From positions 1 through 13,480 of the forward strand of contig CALKUW010000297.1 of assembly GCA_937996585.1 (NCBI GenBank): a stretch of DNA of 13,480 nt, read 5' to 3'. Under the pieces are notes generated by a model. The model was not told where the DNA came from. It did not search any database and saw only the letters and a list, made by a program, of their open reading frames with translations. Every line of letters starts with the position of its first letter. Position 1 is the stretch's first letter. The position numbers and the translations under genes are program-made. Source of the DNA: an uncultured Flavobacteriales bacterium (GTDB lineage: Bacteria; Bacteroidota; Bacteroidia; Flavobacteriales_D; Sanyastnellaceae). Below, piece after piece: positions 1 through 8,554 of this stretch.

Positions 1-1112
1 CATTGTCCGCCAACGGCTACGTTCATGATAAAGAAGAACGCATCGTTGAAGGGGTAATTAAACCCGTTCATGTTGGCCGGTGTGATCGTGTGGTAATGCA
101 CGTCGTCGAGGTAGAACTTGATTTCATTTTCCTGCCAATCAATCGAGAATACGTGGAATTCGTCTGCAAACGTTTCTGGAAAGGTCAAGGAGGGCGCGAT
201 GGAGCCGTTGTATTGGTGCTGCCCGTTATCGGGACCCCAATGCACGGTGCCATGGATCAGGCGCGGCTGATGGCCCACCAGCTCCATGATGTCGATTTCA
301 CCGCAGGCCGGCCAGCTATCGGTGGTGATGTCTGAGCCCAGCATCCACAAAGCGGGCCAGATGCCCTGCCCGATGGGCAACATGGCGCGTATGTCTACCC
401 GTCCGTATTGGAAGTCATAGATGCCTTGGGTCTTCAACCTCGCAGAGGTGTAACCGCCTCCTTCGTTGCGGGCAAAAATGAAGAGTCTGCCGTCTTCGAT
501 GGTGACATTTTCGGGACTGCTTGTGTAGTTCTGGAGCTCTTGATTGCCCCAACCCCAGTTGCCGTTGCCTAGGTCGTAGGTCCATTTGGCGGGGTCGGGT
601 GCGCCCGGTGTATTGAACTCATCGCCCCAAACCAAGGTCATGCCGGGGTAGCTGTCCGGCGTGGTGTAGCCGTCATCGCTGATGCCGAGCGTCTCGTCGT
701 CGTTGCGGATGGTACCGGTCGCCTCCTGCACGAAGTCGCGCAGGTAGCCGCCCTCCGGGTCGCTCAGGGCCACCGTGAAGTATTCATCGGGTTCGAGGTA
801 TTCGTCGACCACAATGGCCACCTCGATGGACTTCTTGGTTTCTCCCGGAGCAAAGACGAGGGTGCCCTCGACTGCCGTGTAGTCCTCGCCCGCGATTGCT
901 GTTCCATCCGCGGTGGCGTATTGGACGCGTACCTCGTTGGTCTTGGCCTCATCGATGCGGACATCGAAGGAGAAGACGGCATTGGCTTCATTCTCGAACG
1001 CCGTCTGGTCGTTGGAGAAACGGAACTCGGCCGGGGTTTCCTCTTCGCCACCGCCACAGGCAGCAAAGAAGAGGATGGCGGTTACCGGGAACAGCAGCGG
1101 GCGGAGTGTCAT
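1..1112 (-). CDS. GH16 endo-beta-glucanase (laminarinase-like) lipoprotein with Calx-beta domain, 3' end cut by window
   Basis: Probable cell-surface endo-1,3-beta-glucanase cutting laminarin-type glucans. 370 codons are visible from the ATG at 1112; the frame runs off the window before a stop. Residues 1-19 are a lipoprotein signal with lipobox FAAC (Cys19), followed by GGGEEE, an acidic stretch that fits surface export. Residues about 30-140 resemble a Calx-beta domain (ADGTAIAGEDY, then an FAPGET strand and an NDD end). The GH16 catalytic domain starts near 150 (LVWGDEFN) and carries GEIDIMELVG at 271-280, giving Glu272 as likely nucleophile, Asp274, and Glu277 as acid/base. Only the last strands after NVAVGG should be missing. 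The start overlaps the upstream stop (ATGA), which suggests translational coupling. The GH16 call is firm. Laminarin specificity is inferred from the neighbours; another mixed-linkage or beta-1,3 glucan is possible. Confidence 0.93.
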   Translation of the reverse strand, partial: MTLRPLLFPVTAILFFAACGGGEEETPAEFRFSNDQTAFENEANAVFSFDVRIDEAKTNEVRVQYATADGTAIAGEDYTAVEGTLVFAPGETKKSIEVAIVVDEYLEPDEYFTVALSDPEGGYLRDFVQEATGTIRNDDETLGISDDGYTTPDSYPGMTLVWGDEFNTPGAPDPAKWTYDLGNGNWGWGNQELQNYTSSPENVTIEDGRLFIFARNEGGGYTSARLKTQGIYDFQYGRVDIRAMLPIGQGIWPALWMLGSDITTDSWPACGEIDIMELVGHQPRLIHGTVHWGPDNGQHQYNGSIAPSLTFPETFADEFHVFSIDWQENEIKFYLDDVHYHTITPANMNGFNYPFNDAFFFIMNVAVGGQ

Positions 1113-1957
1113 TGTGCGGCGAAAATGAGGGTGAAGTAACCGTCTCCGTTGGTGCAGTCCCCGTTCTGGATGGGGGCCATCACCACAAGGCGGTCCTCGG
1201 TGAGCTCAAGGATGTCGAAGGTGGGACCGCAATCCCAGACGCCCATGAACCAGCAGAAGCCCGTGTCATCCGGCAGAAGACGGATCTGGTCCTCACCGTT
1301 CAGTCCTGCTCCGGGATTGAGGAGGTAGGAGAGGGTGTCCGGCACGGCGAGTTCTGTGACCACATAGCCTTCGAACGGATTGACGGTACCACCGTTGTTG
1401 TTGTAGAAGTAATCTCCATCAACGGTGAACTGGTAGCTGTCGTCGTACTGCTCGGGCACGAGACCGGCGACGGGGCTGCTGTACCACTCCGTACTGCCCG
1501 GGGTCGGGCCTACGGAGATGGCGCCGGCCTCACCGGAGAAGATCCAGGTCTTCTGGTTGTCGCAGCCCGTGAGCAATGCCAGCGTTCCTTCGCAGGGGAG
1601 CTCCACCGTGTTGGCGACGGGGATCGTCGCCGTTGCACTGCCGGAACCACCGGCGCTGTACACCGAGTAGGTCACATCGTAGTCGCCGGCCTGGGGGTAG
1701 AAGGTCGTGTCCTGAGTGGCGTTGCTCGTGAATCCGTTGCCGAAATCCCAGAAGTGGAGGAACCCGTCGCCCGCCATGGAAGTGAAGACGACGCGGTTGC
1801 TGTCCACGTAGGGGGTGGCAGCCGTATCCACGTAGAGGTATTCCCAATCGAAGGCGGCACTGGGCGCACCGGGAAGGTCGATGCCTTCTTCTTCAATGGG
1901 TTGGCAACCGATGGCGGCCAAGAGGACCGCGAGGGGGAGGAAATGATGGAAACGCAT
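1109..1957 (-). CDS. PKD-domain SusE-like glycan-binding lipoprotein
   Basis: 282-residue predicted surface lipoprotein. The signal peptide ends in the lipobox AIGC (Cys18), followed by QPIEEE, an acidic patch of the kind that sends lipoproteins to the cell surface in this phylum. Residues about 35-117 form a PKD-type Ig fold, with the WDFG motif at 70-73 and a QAGDYDVTYSV strand. The second half begins KTWIFSGEAGAISVGP and has a YDDSYQFTVDGDYFY stretch, a layout I associate with SusE-position proteins of beta-glucan loci. The likely role is to hold glucan chains next to SusD; no catalytic motif is seen. Its ATG overlaps the susD stop by one base (TGATG), and its stop overlaps the GH16 start by four bases. 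Its position directly after susD matches that of SusE. Ligand specificity is inferred from context only. Confidence 0.85.
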   Translation of the reverse strand: MRFHHFLPLAVLLAAIGCQPIEEEGIDLPGAPSAAFDWEYLYVDTAATPYVDSNRVVFTSMAGDGFLHFWDFGNGFTSNATQDTTFYPQAGDYDVTYSVYSAGGSGSATATIPVANTVELPCEGTLALLTGCDNQKTWIFSGEAGAISVGPTPGSTEWYSSPVAGLVPEQYDDSYQFTVDGDYFYNNNGGTVNPFEGYVVTELAVPDTLSYLLNPGAGLNGEDQIRLLPDDTGFCWFMGVWDCGPTFDILELTEDRLVVMAPIQNGDCTNGDGYFTLIFAAQ

Positions 1958-3564
1958 CAGTATCCGGGGTTTTGGGTGATGAGGCCACCGCTCAGGGTGA
2001 TCTCATTGCTGGGAATGGGGAAGAGTTCGTTGACGCCTTCGGCGAAGGTGTATCCTCCGTCGGGGAAGTGCTGGTCGAGGTGGGCCTGCATCACGGATGC
2101 AGCACGGCCCTGGCGCACGAGGTCGTAGAAGCGGTGACCTTCGAGGGCGAGCTCGACGCGGCGCTCATGCCAGATGTCCTCGATGGTGACATTGGGATTG
2201 GTCACCGGCTGGCCACCGTTGGGGTTGATGTGCGGTCCTCCGAACAGCGGAAGCGCCTGGCAGGGCTCGGCGGCGGGGTTAGGCGCCGGCGTGGCGCACC
2301 ATGCGGTTCCGCGGGCCCGGTCACGCACCGCGTTCACGGCATCGTTCGCTTCGTTGATGCGGCCCGTGTTGACGCAGGCTTCTGCGTGGAAGAGCACCAC
2401 GTCGGAGTAGCGGATCACACGGTCGTTGGTGTGGCCGTTCGGGTTCGGATCGCCGAAGGGGGCCTCCTCCGCTGCATTGTTGAAGTTTTTGCGGGGGTAG
2501 TAAAGGTGGGGGAAACCGGTCGCATCGAGGGTGAATACGCCGCGGTCGCCCATCACGTCACCTTCACGGAAGAGGGTGTAGGTCAGGCGCGGATCGCCTT
2601 CCTCGAACTCATCCACGAGGTCCTGGGTGGGGAGGTTGAATCCGTATCCGTTGAATTGGCCACGGGCCCGCTGGAAGACGTTGGTGAACGTGCCTTCAAG
2701 CTGCTGCCCCCAGTTGCCACCGGAAGCGTTCATGTACTGGATCTCCCAGATGGACCCCGGTCCGTTTTCGCCGTTCTCGGTGAAGATGTTGGAATAGTCA
2801 TCGAAGTAGTACTGGCCTTCTGCAATGAGGTCACCCGACACCTGGTAGCAGGCTTCCCACTCGCCGAGGTAGGCGTTGGTCTTGGCCATGAGGGCCTGGG
2901 CGGAACCGCGGGTGGCACGACCCAGGTCGCTCGTGCTGTAGTCGCTGCGCTGTGGCAGGAACTCGATGGCGAACTCGAGGTCGTCCTTGATGAAGTTCCA
3001 GATCTCCGTGTCCGTGGCGCGGGGCTGCTGGTATTCCGTGGAGGCCAGTGGGGTGGTCACGAGGGGTACGCCACCGAAGGTGGTCACCAGCCCGAAGTAC
3101 CAGTAGGCGCGGATGAAACGGGCCTCGGCGATGTAGGCGTCACGCACGTCGGCGTCCATGTCGATCTCGGGGATCTTCTGGATGGCGAGGTTGCAGTAGG
3201 CGATGCCGCGGTAGGCCACCTGCCATTCGACGAGGAGCATCTGACCGGCGCTGTTGCCCTGGAAACGCTCATACTCGTAGAGCTGCGGGTCATCGCCGTC
3301 GCCGGAACCGCCCTTGTCGCTGTCGTCGGAGCAGATGTCACCGAAGTACCAGCGGAAGTGGGGCTTCAGGCCGGACGATCCCTGAATGTTCGTCACCTCT
3401 TGCTGCAGCGTGTTGTAGCAGGCGATGGTGGCGGACAGGGCGTCCTCGGGGGTCTTGTAGAAGTTGGCTTCCGTGGCGCCCACGACCGGGGTGCGCTCGA
3501 GGAACTCCTGCTTGCAGGAGGTGGCCAACACGGGAATCAGGAGGAGAAGGAGAATGCGCTTCAT
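1957..3564 (-). CDS. susD: SusD/RagB-family nutrient-binding outer-membrane lipoprotein
   Basis: 535-residue SusD-like lipoprotein that should form the lid of the SusC transporter and bind oligosaccharides at the surface. The start is set at the ATG at 3564 because it begins a classic signal (MKRILLLLLIPVLATSC, lipid Cys17) followed by KQEFLERTPVV, the usual SusD N-terminus. The frame stays open farther upstream, but that part overlaps susC and is low-complexity. The family features are TPEDALSATIACYNTLQQ near residues 38-55, the TPR-rich helical core (for example YIAEARFIRAYWYFGLV), a WHERRVELALEGHRFYDLVR segment, and the C-terminus FPIPSNEI...QNPGY. The length is normal for the family. It begins 11 bp after the susC stop, and its stop overlaps the next start by one base. 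An AGGA lies 5' of the start, the only Shine-Dalgarno-like sequence noticed upstream of these PUL genes. Confidence 0.96.
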   Translation of the reverse strand: MKRILLLLLIPVLATSCKQEFLERTPVVGATEANFYKTPEDALSATIACYNTLQQEVTNIQGSSGLKPHFRWYFGDICSDDSDKGGSGDGDDPQLYEYERFQGNSAGQMLLVEWQVAYRGIAYCNLAIQKIPEIDMDADVRDAYIAEARFIRAYWYFGLVTTFGGVPLVTTPLASTEYQQPRATDTEIWNFIKDDLEFAIEFLPQRSDYSTSDLGRATRGSAQALMAKTNAYLGEWEACYQVSGDLIAEGQYYFDDYSNIFTENGENGPGSIWEIQYMNASGGNWGQQLEGTFTNVFQRARGQFNGYGFNLPTQDLVDEFEEGDPRLTYTLFREGDVMGDRGVFTLDATGFPHLYYPRKNFNNAAEEAPFGDPNPNGHTNDRVIRYSDVVLFHAEACVNTGRINEANDAVNAVRDRARGTAWCATPAPNPAAEPCQALPLFGGPHINPNGGQPVTNPNVTIEDIWHERRVELALEGHRFYDLVRQGRAASVMQAHLDQHFPDGGYTFAEGVNELFPIPSNEITLSGGLITQNPGY

Positions 3565-3575
3565 GTTTTCCTGCT

Positions 3576-6500
3576 TTAGAATGTGACGTTGACGCCCGCG
3601 ATGAAGTTGCGCGAGACGGGATAGAAGCCGCGATCGATGCCGATTTCCAGCGTTCCGCGGGAACCGATTTCGGGGTCGAGGCCGGAGTAGTTCGTGAAGG
3701 TGAGCAGGTTGCTCGCGGAGACGTAGACGCGGAACTTGCCGATGTCCAGTTTCTCTTGAATGCGGTCGGGGAGGGTGTATCCGATCTGCAGGTTCTTTAC
3801 CCGCAGGAAGGAGCCATCCTCCACGAAGCGGTCGGACACCCGGTTGTTCTGGTTGGCGTCCACGTGCGAGATGCGCGGATGCTCGTTGGTGGAGCCTTCG
3901 CCCGTCCAGCGCTCCAGTGCGGAGACCGGCAGGTTGGTTGTGTTCAGGTCGTAGCGGAAGATGCCGTTGAACAGGTCGTTGCCGTGCGATCCCTGGATGA
4001 AGATGCTGGCGTCGAACCGCTTCCACTTGACGTTACCCGTGAAACCGTAGGTGAAGTCGGGGTGGGGGTTGCCGATGACGGTCTTGTCGTTTTCGTCGAT
4101 GATGCCGTCCTCGTTCTGGTCGACGAAGATGACGTCACCGGCGACGGCGTTGGGCTGGGCCGAGTTGGCCACGGCCTCCTCATCCGTTTGGAAAATGCCG
4201 GCTGTTTCGTAGCCATAGAAGACCGCCATGGGGAGGCCGATGTCGGTGTAGGCCGAGAAGTCGTTGCCAGCACCGAAGACACCGCCCGTGTTGATGGGCT
4301 GTCCGCCTTCGCCGAGTCCGGTGACCTCGTTGCGGATGATGCTCAGGTTTCCGGTCAGGTCGTATTCCCAATCGCCTTTCTCACCGCGGTAGGTGAGGGA
4401 CAGTTCGAGGCCCTTGTTGCGGGCGGAAGCCACGTTGGTGGCGGCGGGCAGGAAGCCCACGACGCCGGGCACCGGCACCACTGCGAGCATGTCGTTGGTG
4501 TTCTTCACGAAGTAGTCGACGACCACGTTGAAGCGGCCGTTGTAGAGGTCGAGATCCAGACCGGCATTGAACTGGTCCACCGTCTCCCATTTCAGGTCGG
4601 GGTTGGACGTAGTGACGGGACCGGCTCCGTTCACCTGCTGCTGGTCGGGACCGAACGTATAGTTCTGCCCGTTGAAGACGACGGAGGTGAAGTCGAAGTT
4701 GCCGATGCCATCGGCGTTTCCGTTGCGGCCCCAGGAGGCGCGCACCTTGGCGAACTCGATCCAGTCCTTTTCCAGGACCCAAGGAAGCTCCGTGAGGTTC
4801 CATGCGGCGGAGAGGGAGGGGAAGACGCCGTAGCGGTTGTTCGCTCCGAACTTGGAGGAGCCGTCGCGGCGCAGCGTTCCGGAGAAGGAGTAGCGGTCGC
4901 CAAGTTCGTACTGCACGCGTCCGAAGGTGGAGAGGTAGGAGCTTTCACCGAATCCGCCGCTGGCGTTCGGAGCCTGCTCCGTGAAGTTGAGGCTGTTGTC
5001 CAGGAAGGCGAGCTCCGGGTCGTTGGAGTTCAGGCTGTCCCGGTAAGTCCCGATGTTCTGGTAGTTGCTGTACAGGGCGGAGTATCCGGCAATGGCCTGG
5101 ATCTTGTCGCCGTTCTTCAGCTCCTTGTCGTAGGTGGCGGTGTTCTCCCACTGCCAGTTGGACCACTTGTTCTCGTTGCGGATGAGGCCGTTCACCTCTC
5201 GCCACTCGTAAGCGGGGCGGTTCGGGTCGTTCTCTCCGATGCCGAGGTCGAACGTCGGGAAGAAGATCTTCTGTGAACCGAGGGTCAGGTCGATGTTGAC
5301 CGAGGATCGGAACTTGAGGTTCTGGAAGATGTCGTATTCACCGTAGAGGTTGCCAACGAAGCGGTTGGTGGTCCAGCGGTCGTGCGTGGTCTCCACCTGG
5401 TTGATCGGGTTGGCGATGTCACTGCCGATGAACTCGGAGTAGGCGTAGGAACCGTCGGGGCGGGTAACCGGCGTGACGGGGTCCATGTTCAAGGCGCGGA
5501 CGACCGGCGTGGCGAACTCGTTGTTCTCGGCCAGGGCGTTGCGGTTGAGGTGGGTGAAGTTGATGGTCTGTCCGATGCGGAACCGGTCTCCGGCGTCCTG
5601 CTGCGTGCTGACGCGGAAGGTGGTCCGTTCGAAGCGGCCTTTTTCACCACCGATGATGCCGTCCTGCACGAAGTGACTTCCGCCAATGGCCGTGGAGCTC
5701 GTGGCGGTACCCTTGGTGAAGTTGAAGCTGTGGTTCATGATGGGGGCACGCTGGAACAGGGCGTCCTGCCAATCGGTGCCCTCACCAAGGCTGGCCGGGT
5801 CGGACAGCGCAGCGAGGGGGACGAGGCCCGCAGAGGCGCGGCTCTCGTTCATGAGGATGGCGTACTGCTCGGCGTTGAGCAGGCCGATTTTCTTCCACGG
5901 CTCCTGGATGCCGTAGTAGGAATCATAGGTCACTTGGGCGGGTTGGCCCTTGCTGCCCTTCTTGGTGGTCACGAGGATGACCCCGTTTCCACCACGCGCG
6001 CCGTAGATGGCGGCGGAGGCAGCGTCCTTCAGCACGGAAATGCTCTCGATGTCGGCCGGATTGAGGAAGTCGATGCCCCCGGTCGGGATGCCGTCGACGA
6101 CCCAGAGCGGCTCGGCGTTGTTGAGTGAACCCGTACCGCGGATCCGGATGGACTGCGTCGACCCGGGTTGTCCGGAATTCTGGGTCACCTGGACACCGGC
6201 GGCGCGGCCCTGCAGCGCCTGCTCCGTGCGGAGTACGGGTACCGAGGTGGCGTCCTTGATGTCGATGGTGCCCACAGCACCGGAGATCTTGCTCCTCTGC
6301 TGGTTGCCATAGCCGATGACGATGGCTTCTTCCAGCCCGGCGATGTCGGCGGCGAGCGCGTGGTCGACTGCGGAGCGGCCTGCGATGGCCACGTCCGTGG
6401 TCTTGTACCCGATGTAGGTGAACGTCAGGGTCGCCTCGGGTGAGGAGACCATCAACGTGTAGTTTCCATCGAGGTCGGTCACGCTGCCGTTATAGGTGCC

Positions 6501-6629
6501 TTTCTCGACAACGGACACCCCCGGGAGGGGGGTGCCGTCATCGGCGTCGGTCACCTTACCGGTGATGGCCGTGGATTGTGCGAGGATCCCGAAGGGGACC
6601 AGCCAACCCAGGAGGAGCAAGAATCTCAT
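3576..6629 (-). CDS. susC: SusC/RagA-family TonB-linked outer-membrane transporter
   Basis: 1017-residue TonB-dependent transporter that would import glucan oligosaccharides across the outer membrane as a complex with the downstream SusD. The N-terminus has a cleavable signal (about 1-18, ending GILAQ). Residues about 22-95 are a carboxypeptidase-regulatory-like domain (ITGKVTDADDGTPLPGVSV, then GSVTDLDGNY). A TonB-box-like stretch LEEAIVIGYG is at 99-108. The plug follows, with ALQGRAAGVQV near 138, IRIRG near 161, LWVVDGIP near 175 and SVLKDAASAAIYGARGGNGV near 198. The rest is beta-barrel, ending in the terminal aromatic GVNVTF expected for BAM insertion. The length is typical and there is no break. 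The gene lies 22 bp after the T9SS protein gene and 11 bp before susD. SusC identity is secure; the laminarin substrate is inferred from GH3 and GH16. Confidence 0.97.
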   Translation of the reverse strand: MRFLLLLGWLVPFGILAQSTAITGKVTDADDGTPLPGVSVVEKGTYNGSVTDLDGNYTLMVSSPEATLTFTYIGYKTTDVAIAGRSAVDHALAADIAGLEEAIVIGYGNQQRSKISGAVGTIDIKDATSVPVLRTEQALQGRAAGVQVTQNSGQPGSTQSIRIRGTGSLNNAEPLWVVDGIPTGGIDFLNPADIESISVLKDAASAAIYGARGGNGVILVTTKKGSKGQPAQVTYDSYYGIQEPWKKIGLLNAEQYAILMNESRASAGLVPLAALSDPASLGEGTDWQDALFQRAPIMNHSFNFTKGTATSSTAIGGSHFVQDGIIGGEKGRFERTTFRVSTQQDAGDRFRIGQTINFTHLNRNALAENNEFATPVVRALNMDPVTPVTRPDGSYAYSEFIGSDIANPINQVETTHDRWTTNRFVGNLYGEYDIFQNLKFRSSVNIDLTLGSQKIFFPTFDLGIGENDPNRPAYEWREVNGLIRNENKWSNWQWENTATYDKELKNGDKIQAIAGYSALYSNYQNIGTYRDSLNSNDPELAFLDNSLNFTEQAPNASGGFGESSYLSTFGRVQYELGDRYSFSGTLRRDGSSKFGANNRYGVFPSLSAAWNLTELPWVLEKDWIEFAKVRASWGRNGNADGIGNFDFTSVVFNGQNYTFGPDQQQVNGAGPVTTSNPDLKWETVDQFNAGLDLDLYNGRFNVVVDYFVKNTNDMLAVVPVPGVVGFLPAATNVASARNKGLELSLTYRGEKGDWEYDLTGNLSIIRNEVTGLGEGGQPINTGGVFGAGNDFSAYTDIGLPMAVFYGYETAGIFQTDEEAVANSAQPNAVAGDVIFVDQNEDGIIDENDKTVIGNPHPDFTYGFTGNVKWKRFDASIFIQGSHGNDLFNGIFRYDLNTTNLPVSALERWTGEGSTNEHPRISHVDANQNNRVSDRFVEDGSFLRVKNLQIGYTLPDRIQEKLDIGKFRVYVSASNLLTFTNYSGLDPEIGSRGTLEIGIDRGFYPVSRNFIAGVNVTF

Positions 6630-6651
6630 GGTGTTGTGTAGGTATTCAGTT

Positions 6652-8523
6652 TCAGTGTTGCTTCACCACCCGTTCGGTGGCCACCTGCAAACCGGAGGTG
6701 ACGCGGACGACGTAGAATCCGTCGGCCTCGTTGTTCAGGTCGATGCGGAGCTGGGTCATGCCCGCTCCGAGGTTGCTGTTGCGTACCATGCGGCCGCCCA
6801 TGTCGAGGACCTCGATCTCAGCACCTTGCGCCAGCGGGCTGGGGAAGGCCACGGTCACAATGCCGTCGGTCACGCTCGGGAAGACGCTGAAGGTGAGGGC
6901 GTCCAATTCGGCCACGCCAACAGGCGCGCAGGCGTCGCAGGATTCGTAGCAGTGGACGGGGAGGTCAATGGCCTCCTCGGAAGAGATGACGAGCAGGCGG
7001 TTCGTGAATCCACCGGTCGTGATGGTGCAGGCGGAATCCTGAACGGGGTCGAGGGACTCATTGATGTCCCAGCTGCCGATCATGTACTTGTACTCGTGGT
7101 TGCCTTGCGGCAGCTCGAGGGTGACGGAATAGACGTTGTCACCGTCCGCGTCGGTCAATTCGACCTGTGAACCGGCCCAGCCGTCGATGGTCTCACCGGA
7201 GATGTATACGGCACCGCTCACGGTCTGCTCACTCATGTCTACGTTGAAGGTCACCTCAGTGTCGGGGACGACGACCTCTTCGCACTCTTCGCAGCTTTCG
7301 AAGCAAACTGGGGGGAGCACGACGTCGCCTGCGCCCGGCAGGATCGTGATGATGCGGTTGACATAGGTGTTCTCGCCATCGATGGTGGTCAGCGTGCAGG
7401 TGCTGTCGCCGTCGCTTTCAAGGGTTTCGGTACCGTCCCAGCCGCCGTTGTTGAACTTGTACTCATGGTCGCCGGCTTCGAGCTCGACCACCGCAGCGTA
7501 CATGCCGTCACCGACGTCGAACATCTCGATGCAGGTTCCGCACCAGCCGTCGATGCTGCCACCGGTCACGTAGATGGGACCGAGGATGTCCTGCTCGCTC
7601 ATGTCCACCTGGAAGGTGACGGAGGAAGAAGTGGAGCACTCGCCCTCCGTCCAGGAGGTCACGCCACCGTAGAACTGGGCTTCACAGTCGTTGCCGTAGG
7701 TCACGCCGTCACATCCACAGACCGGTGCCCATTCCTGGGTGCACATCATGGTGGTGTCGATCTGTGCGGGGTCGACACAAGCGACCTCGTTGCAGGCGCC
7801 ACAGGCACCAAAGCATGCCGGGTCGAGCACCTGGTCGCCGCTCACCATCAGGTTGCGGTTGGTGAATTCTCCTGTCGTCAGGGTGCACTCGCCGTCCACT
7901 TCCGGGTCAAATTCCTCGGCCACGCCGTTGACCACGTATTTCCACTCGAGTGAACCGGGAGCGATGCTCAAGGTCACTTCGTAGATGCCATCGCCGTCGG
8001 CGTCGGTCATGGTCTCACCTGGGAAGGCCCAACCATTGAAGTTGCCGAACATGGAGACATCGCCCGTTCCCTGTTCGGTCACGTCCACCTGGAACGTGAT
8101 GCTGGCGGGACCACCGACATTGGGACAGGTGCCGTCCGTCGTGCAGTGTCCGAAGCAGGTGTTGATGACCGTGTTCTCGGTGATGTTCTCCAGTTGGCGG
8201 TCATTGTAGTTGTCGGGGTTGGCACAATCCTGGCCGCCGATGTTCTCCTTGCAGGACCAGTCGCCACAGGCGCCGTTCGTGAAGGTGTAGTATCCGGTGT
8301 ATCCGGACGCGACCTCGATGGTGATCGTCCAGACGTCGTCTCCATCGTCGTCCGTCATGGGGTTGTCACCGGGCACGCCGAAATCCGCTCCGCCAGCGAG
8401 GAATACGCCTTCGGGAGAGGTGTCGTCATTGGCCATGTTGACATTGAAGGTGACGCTCACCGTCTGTGCGGAGGCGAAGAGTGCGCTCAGACAGAACGCA
8501 AAAAACAGGGTAAGGTGTTTCAT
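6652..8523 (-). CDS. T9SS-secreted protein with four glycan-binding-like repeats and a Kazal domain
   Basis: 623-residue secreted protein. The ATG at 8523 begins a clean signal peptide (MKHLTLFFAFCLSALFASAQ); an upstream TTG would only add a polar tail. Four homologous beta-sandwich-like repeats are visible at about 21-133, 140-244, 300-414 and 421-532. They share VTFxVDMSEQ, a G-x-DGW segment, DADGDxxYxVTLEL, a HEYKY strand, CTxTT and FTNR. They resemble starch-binding or AMPK-type glycan-recognition folds, but I cannot assign a CBM family. A Kazal-like inhibitor domain sits between repeats 2 and 3 (about 249-296), with six cysteines at 249, 261, 269, 271, 280 and 296 and the motif PVCGCDGVTYGNDCEA. 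Residues about 545-623 form a type A T9SS sorting domain (EVLDMGGRMV, then GFYVVRV and a basic end). Upstream of susC in the same operon, it is probably a surface glucan-capturing protein. Confidence 0.85.
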   Translation of the reverse strand: MKHLTLFFAFCLSALFASAQTVSVTFNVNMANDDTSPEGVFLAGGADFGVPGDNPMTDDDGDDVWTITIEVASGYTGYYTFTNGACGDWSCKENIGGQDCANPDNYNDRQLENITENTVINTCFGHCTTDGTCPNVGGPASITFQVDVTEQGTGDVSMFGNFNGWAFPGETMTDADGDGIYEVTLSIAPGSLEWKYVVNGVAEEFDPEVDGECTLTTGEFTNRNLMVSGDQVLDPACFGACGACNEVACVDPAQIDTTMMCTQEWAPVCGCDGVTYGNDCEAQFYGGVTSWTEGECSTSSSVTFQVDMSEQDILGPIYVTGGSIDGWCGTCIEMFDVGDGMYAAVVELEAGDHEYKFNNGGWDGTETLESDGDSTCTLTTIDGENTYVNRIITILPGAGDVVLPPVCFESCEECEEVVVPDTEVTFNVDMSEQTVSGAVYISGETIDGWAGSQVELTDADGDNVYSVTLELPQGNHEYKYMIGSWDINESLDPVQDSACTITTGGFTNRLLVISSEEAIDLPVHCYESCDACAPVGVAELDALTFSVFPSVTDGIVTVAFPSPLAQGAEIEVLDMGGRMVRNSNLGAGMTQLRIDLNNEADGFYVVRVTSGLQVATERVVKQH

Positions 8524-8554
8524 GGTGTTTGTGTGTGTTGTGAAATGCAATAAT
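8524..8554 (-). promoter_or_regulatory. A/C-rich translation leader without Shine-Dalgarno, upstream of the T9SS gene
   Basis: The 31 bases between the GH3 stop and the next ATG read, on the minus strand, as an A/C-rich tract ending ACACACAAACACC just before ATG. No purine-rich ribosome-binding site is present. The leader of susC (6630-6651) ends in the same AACACC before its ATG. Leaders without an SD are usual in Bacteroidota. No separate promoter is obvious here. Confidence 0.4.

Noticed and set aside
1972..3579. Long plus-strand open frame opposite susD (535 codons), and similar ones opposite susC and GH3
   Set aside because: They are antisense frames kept open by high GC and codon bias. 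Their products are Val/Gly/Glu-rich without domains, while the minus strand encodes clear families.
3565..4026. N-terminal extension of susD
   Set aside because: It overlaps the end of susC in another frame, is Arg/Pro/Gln-rich, and would bury the lipoprotein signal that starts at 3564.
8524..8550. TTG start nine codons upstream for the T9SS protein
   Set aside because: It would add a polar tail before a clean signal peptide; the ATG at 8523 is better.
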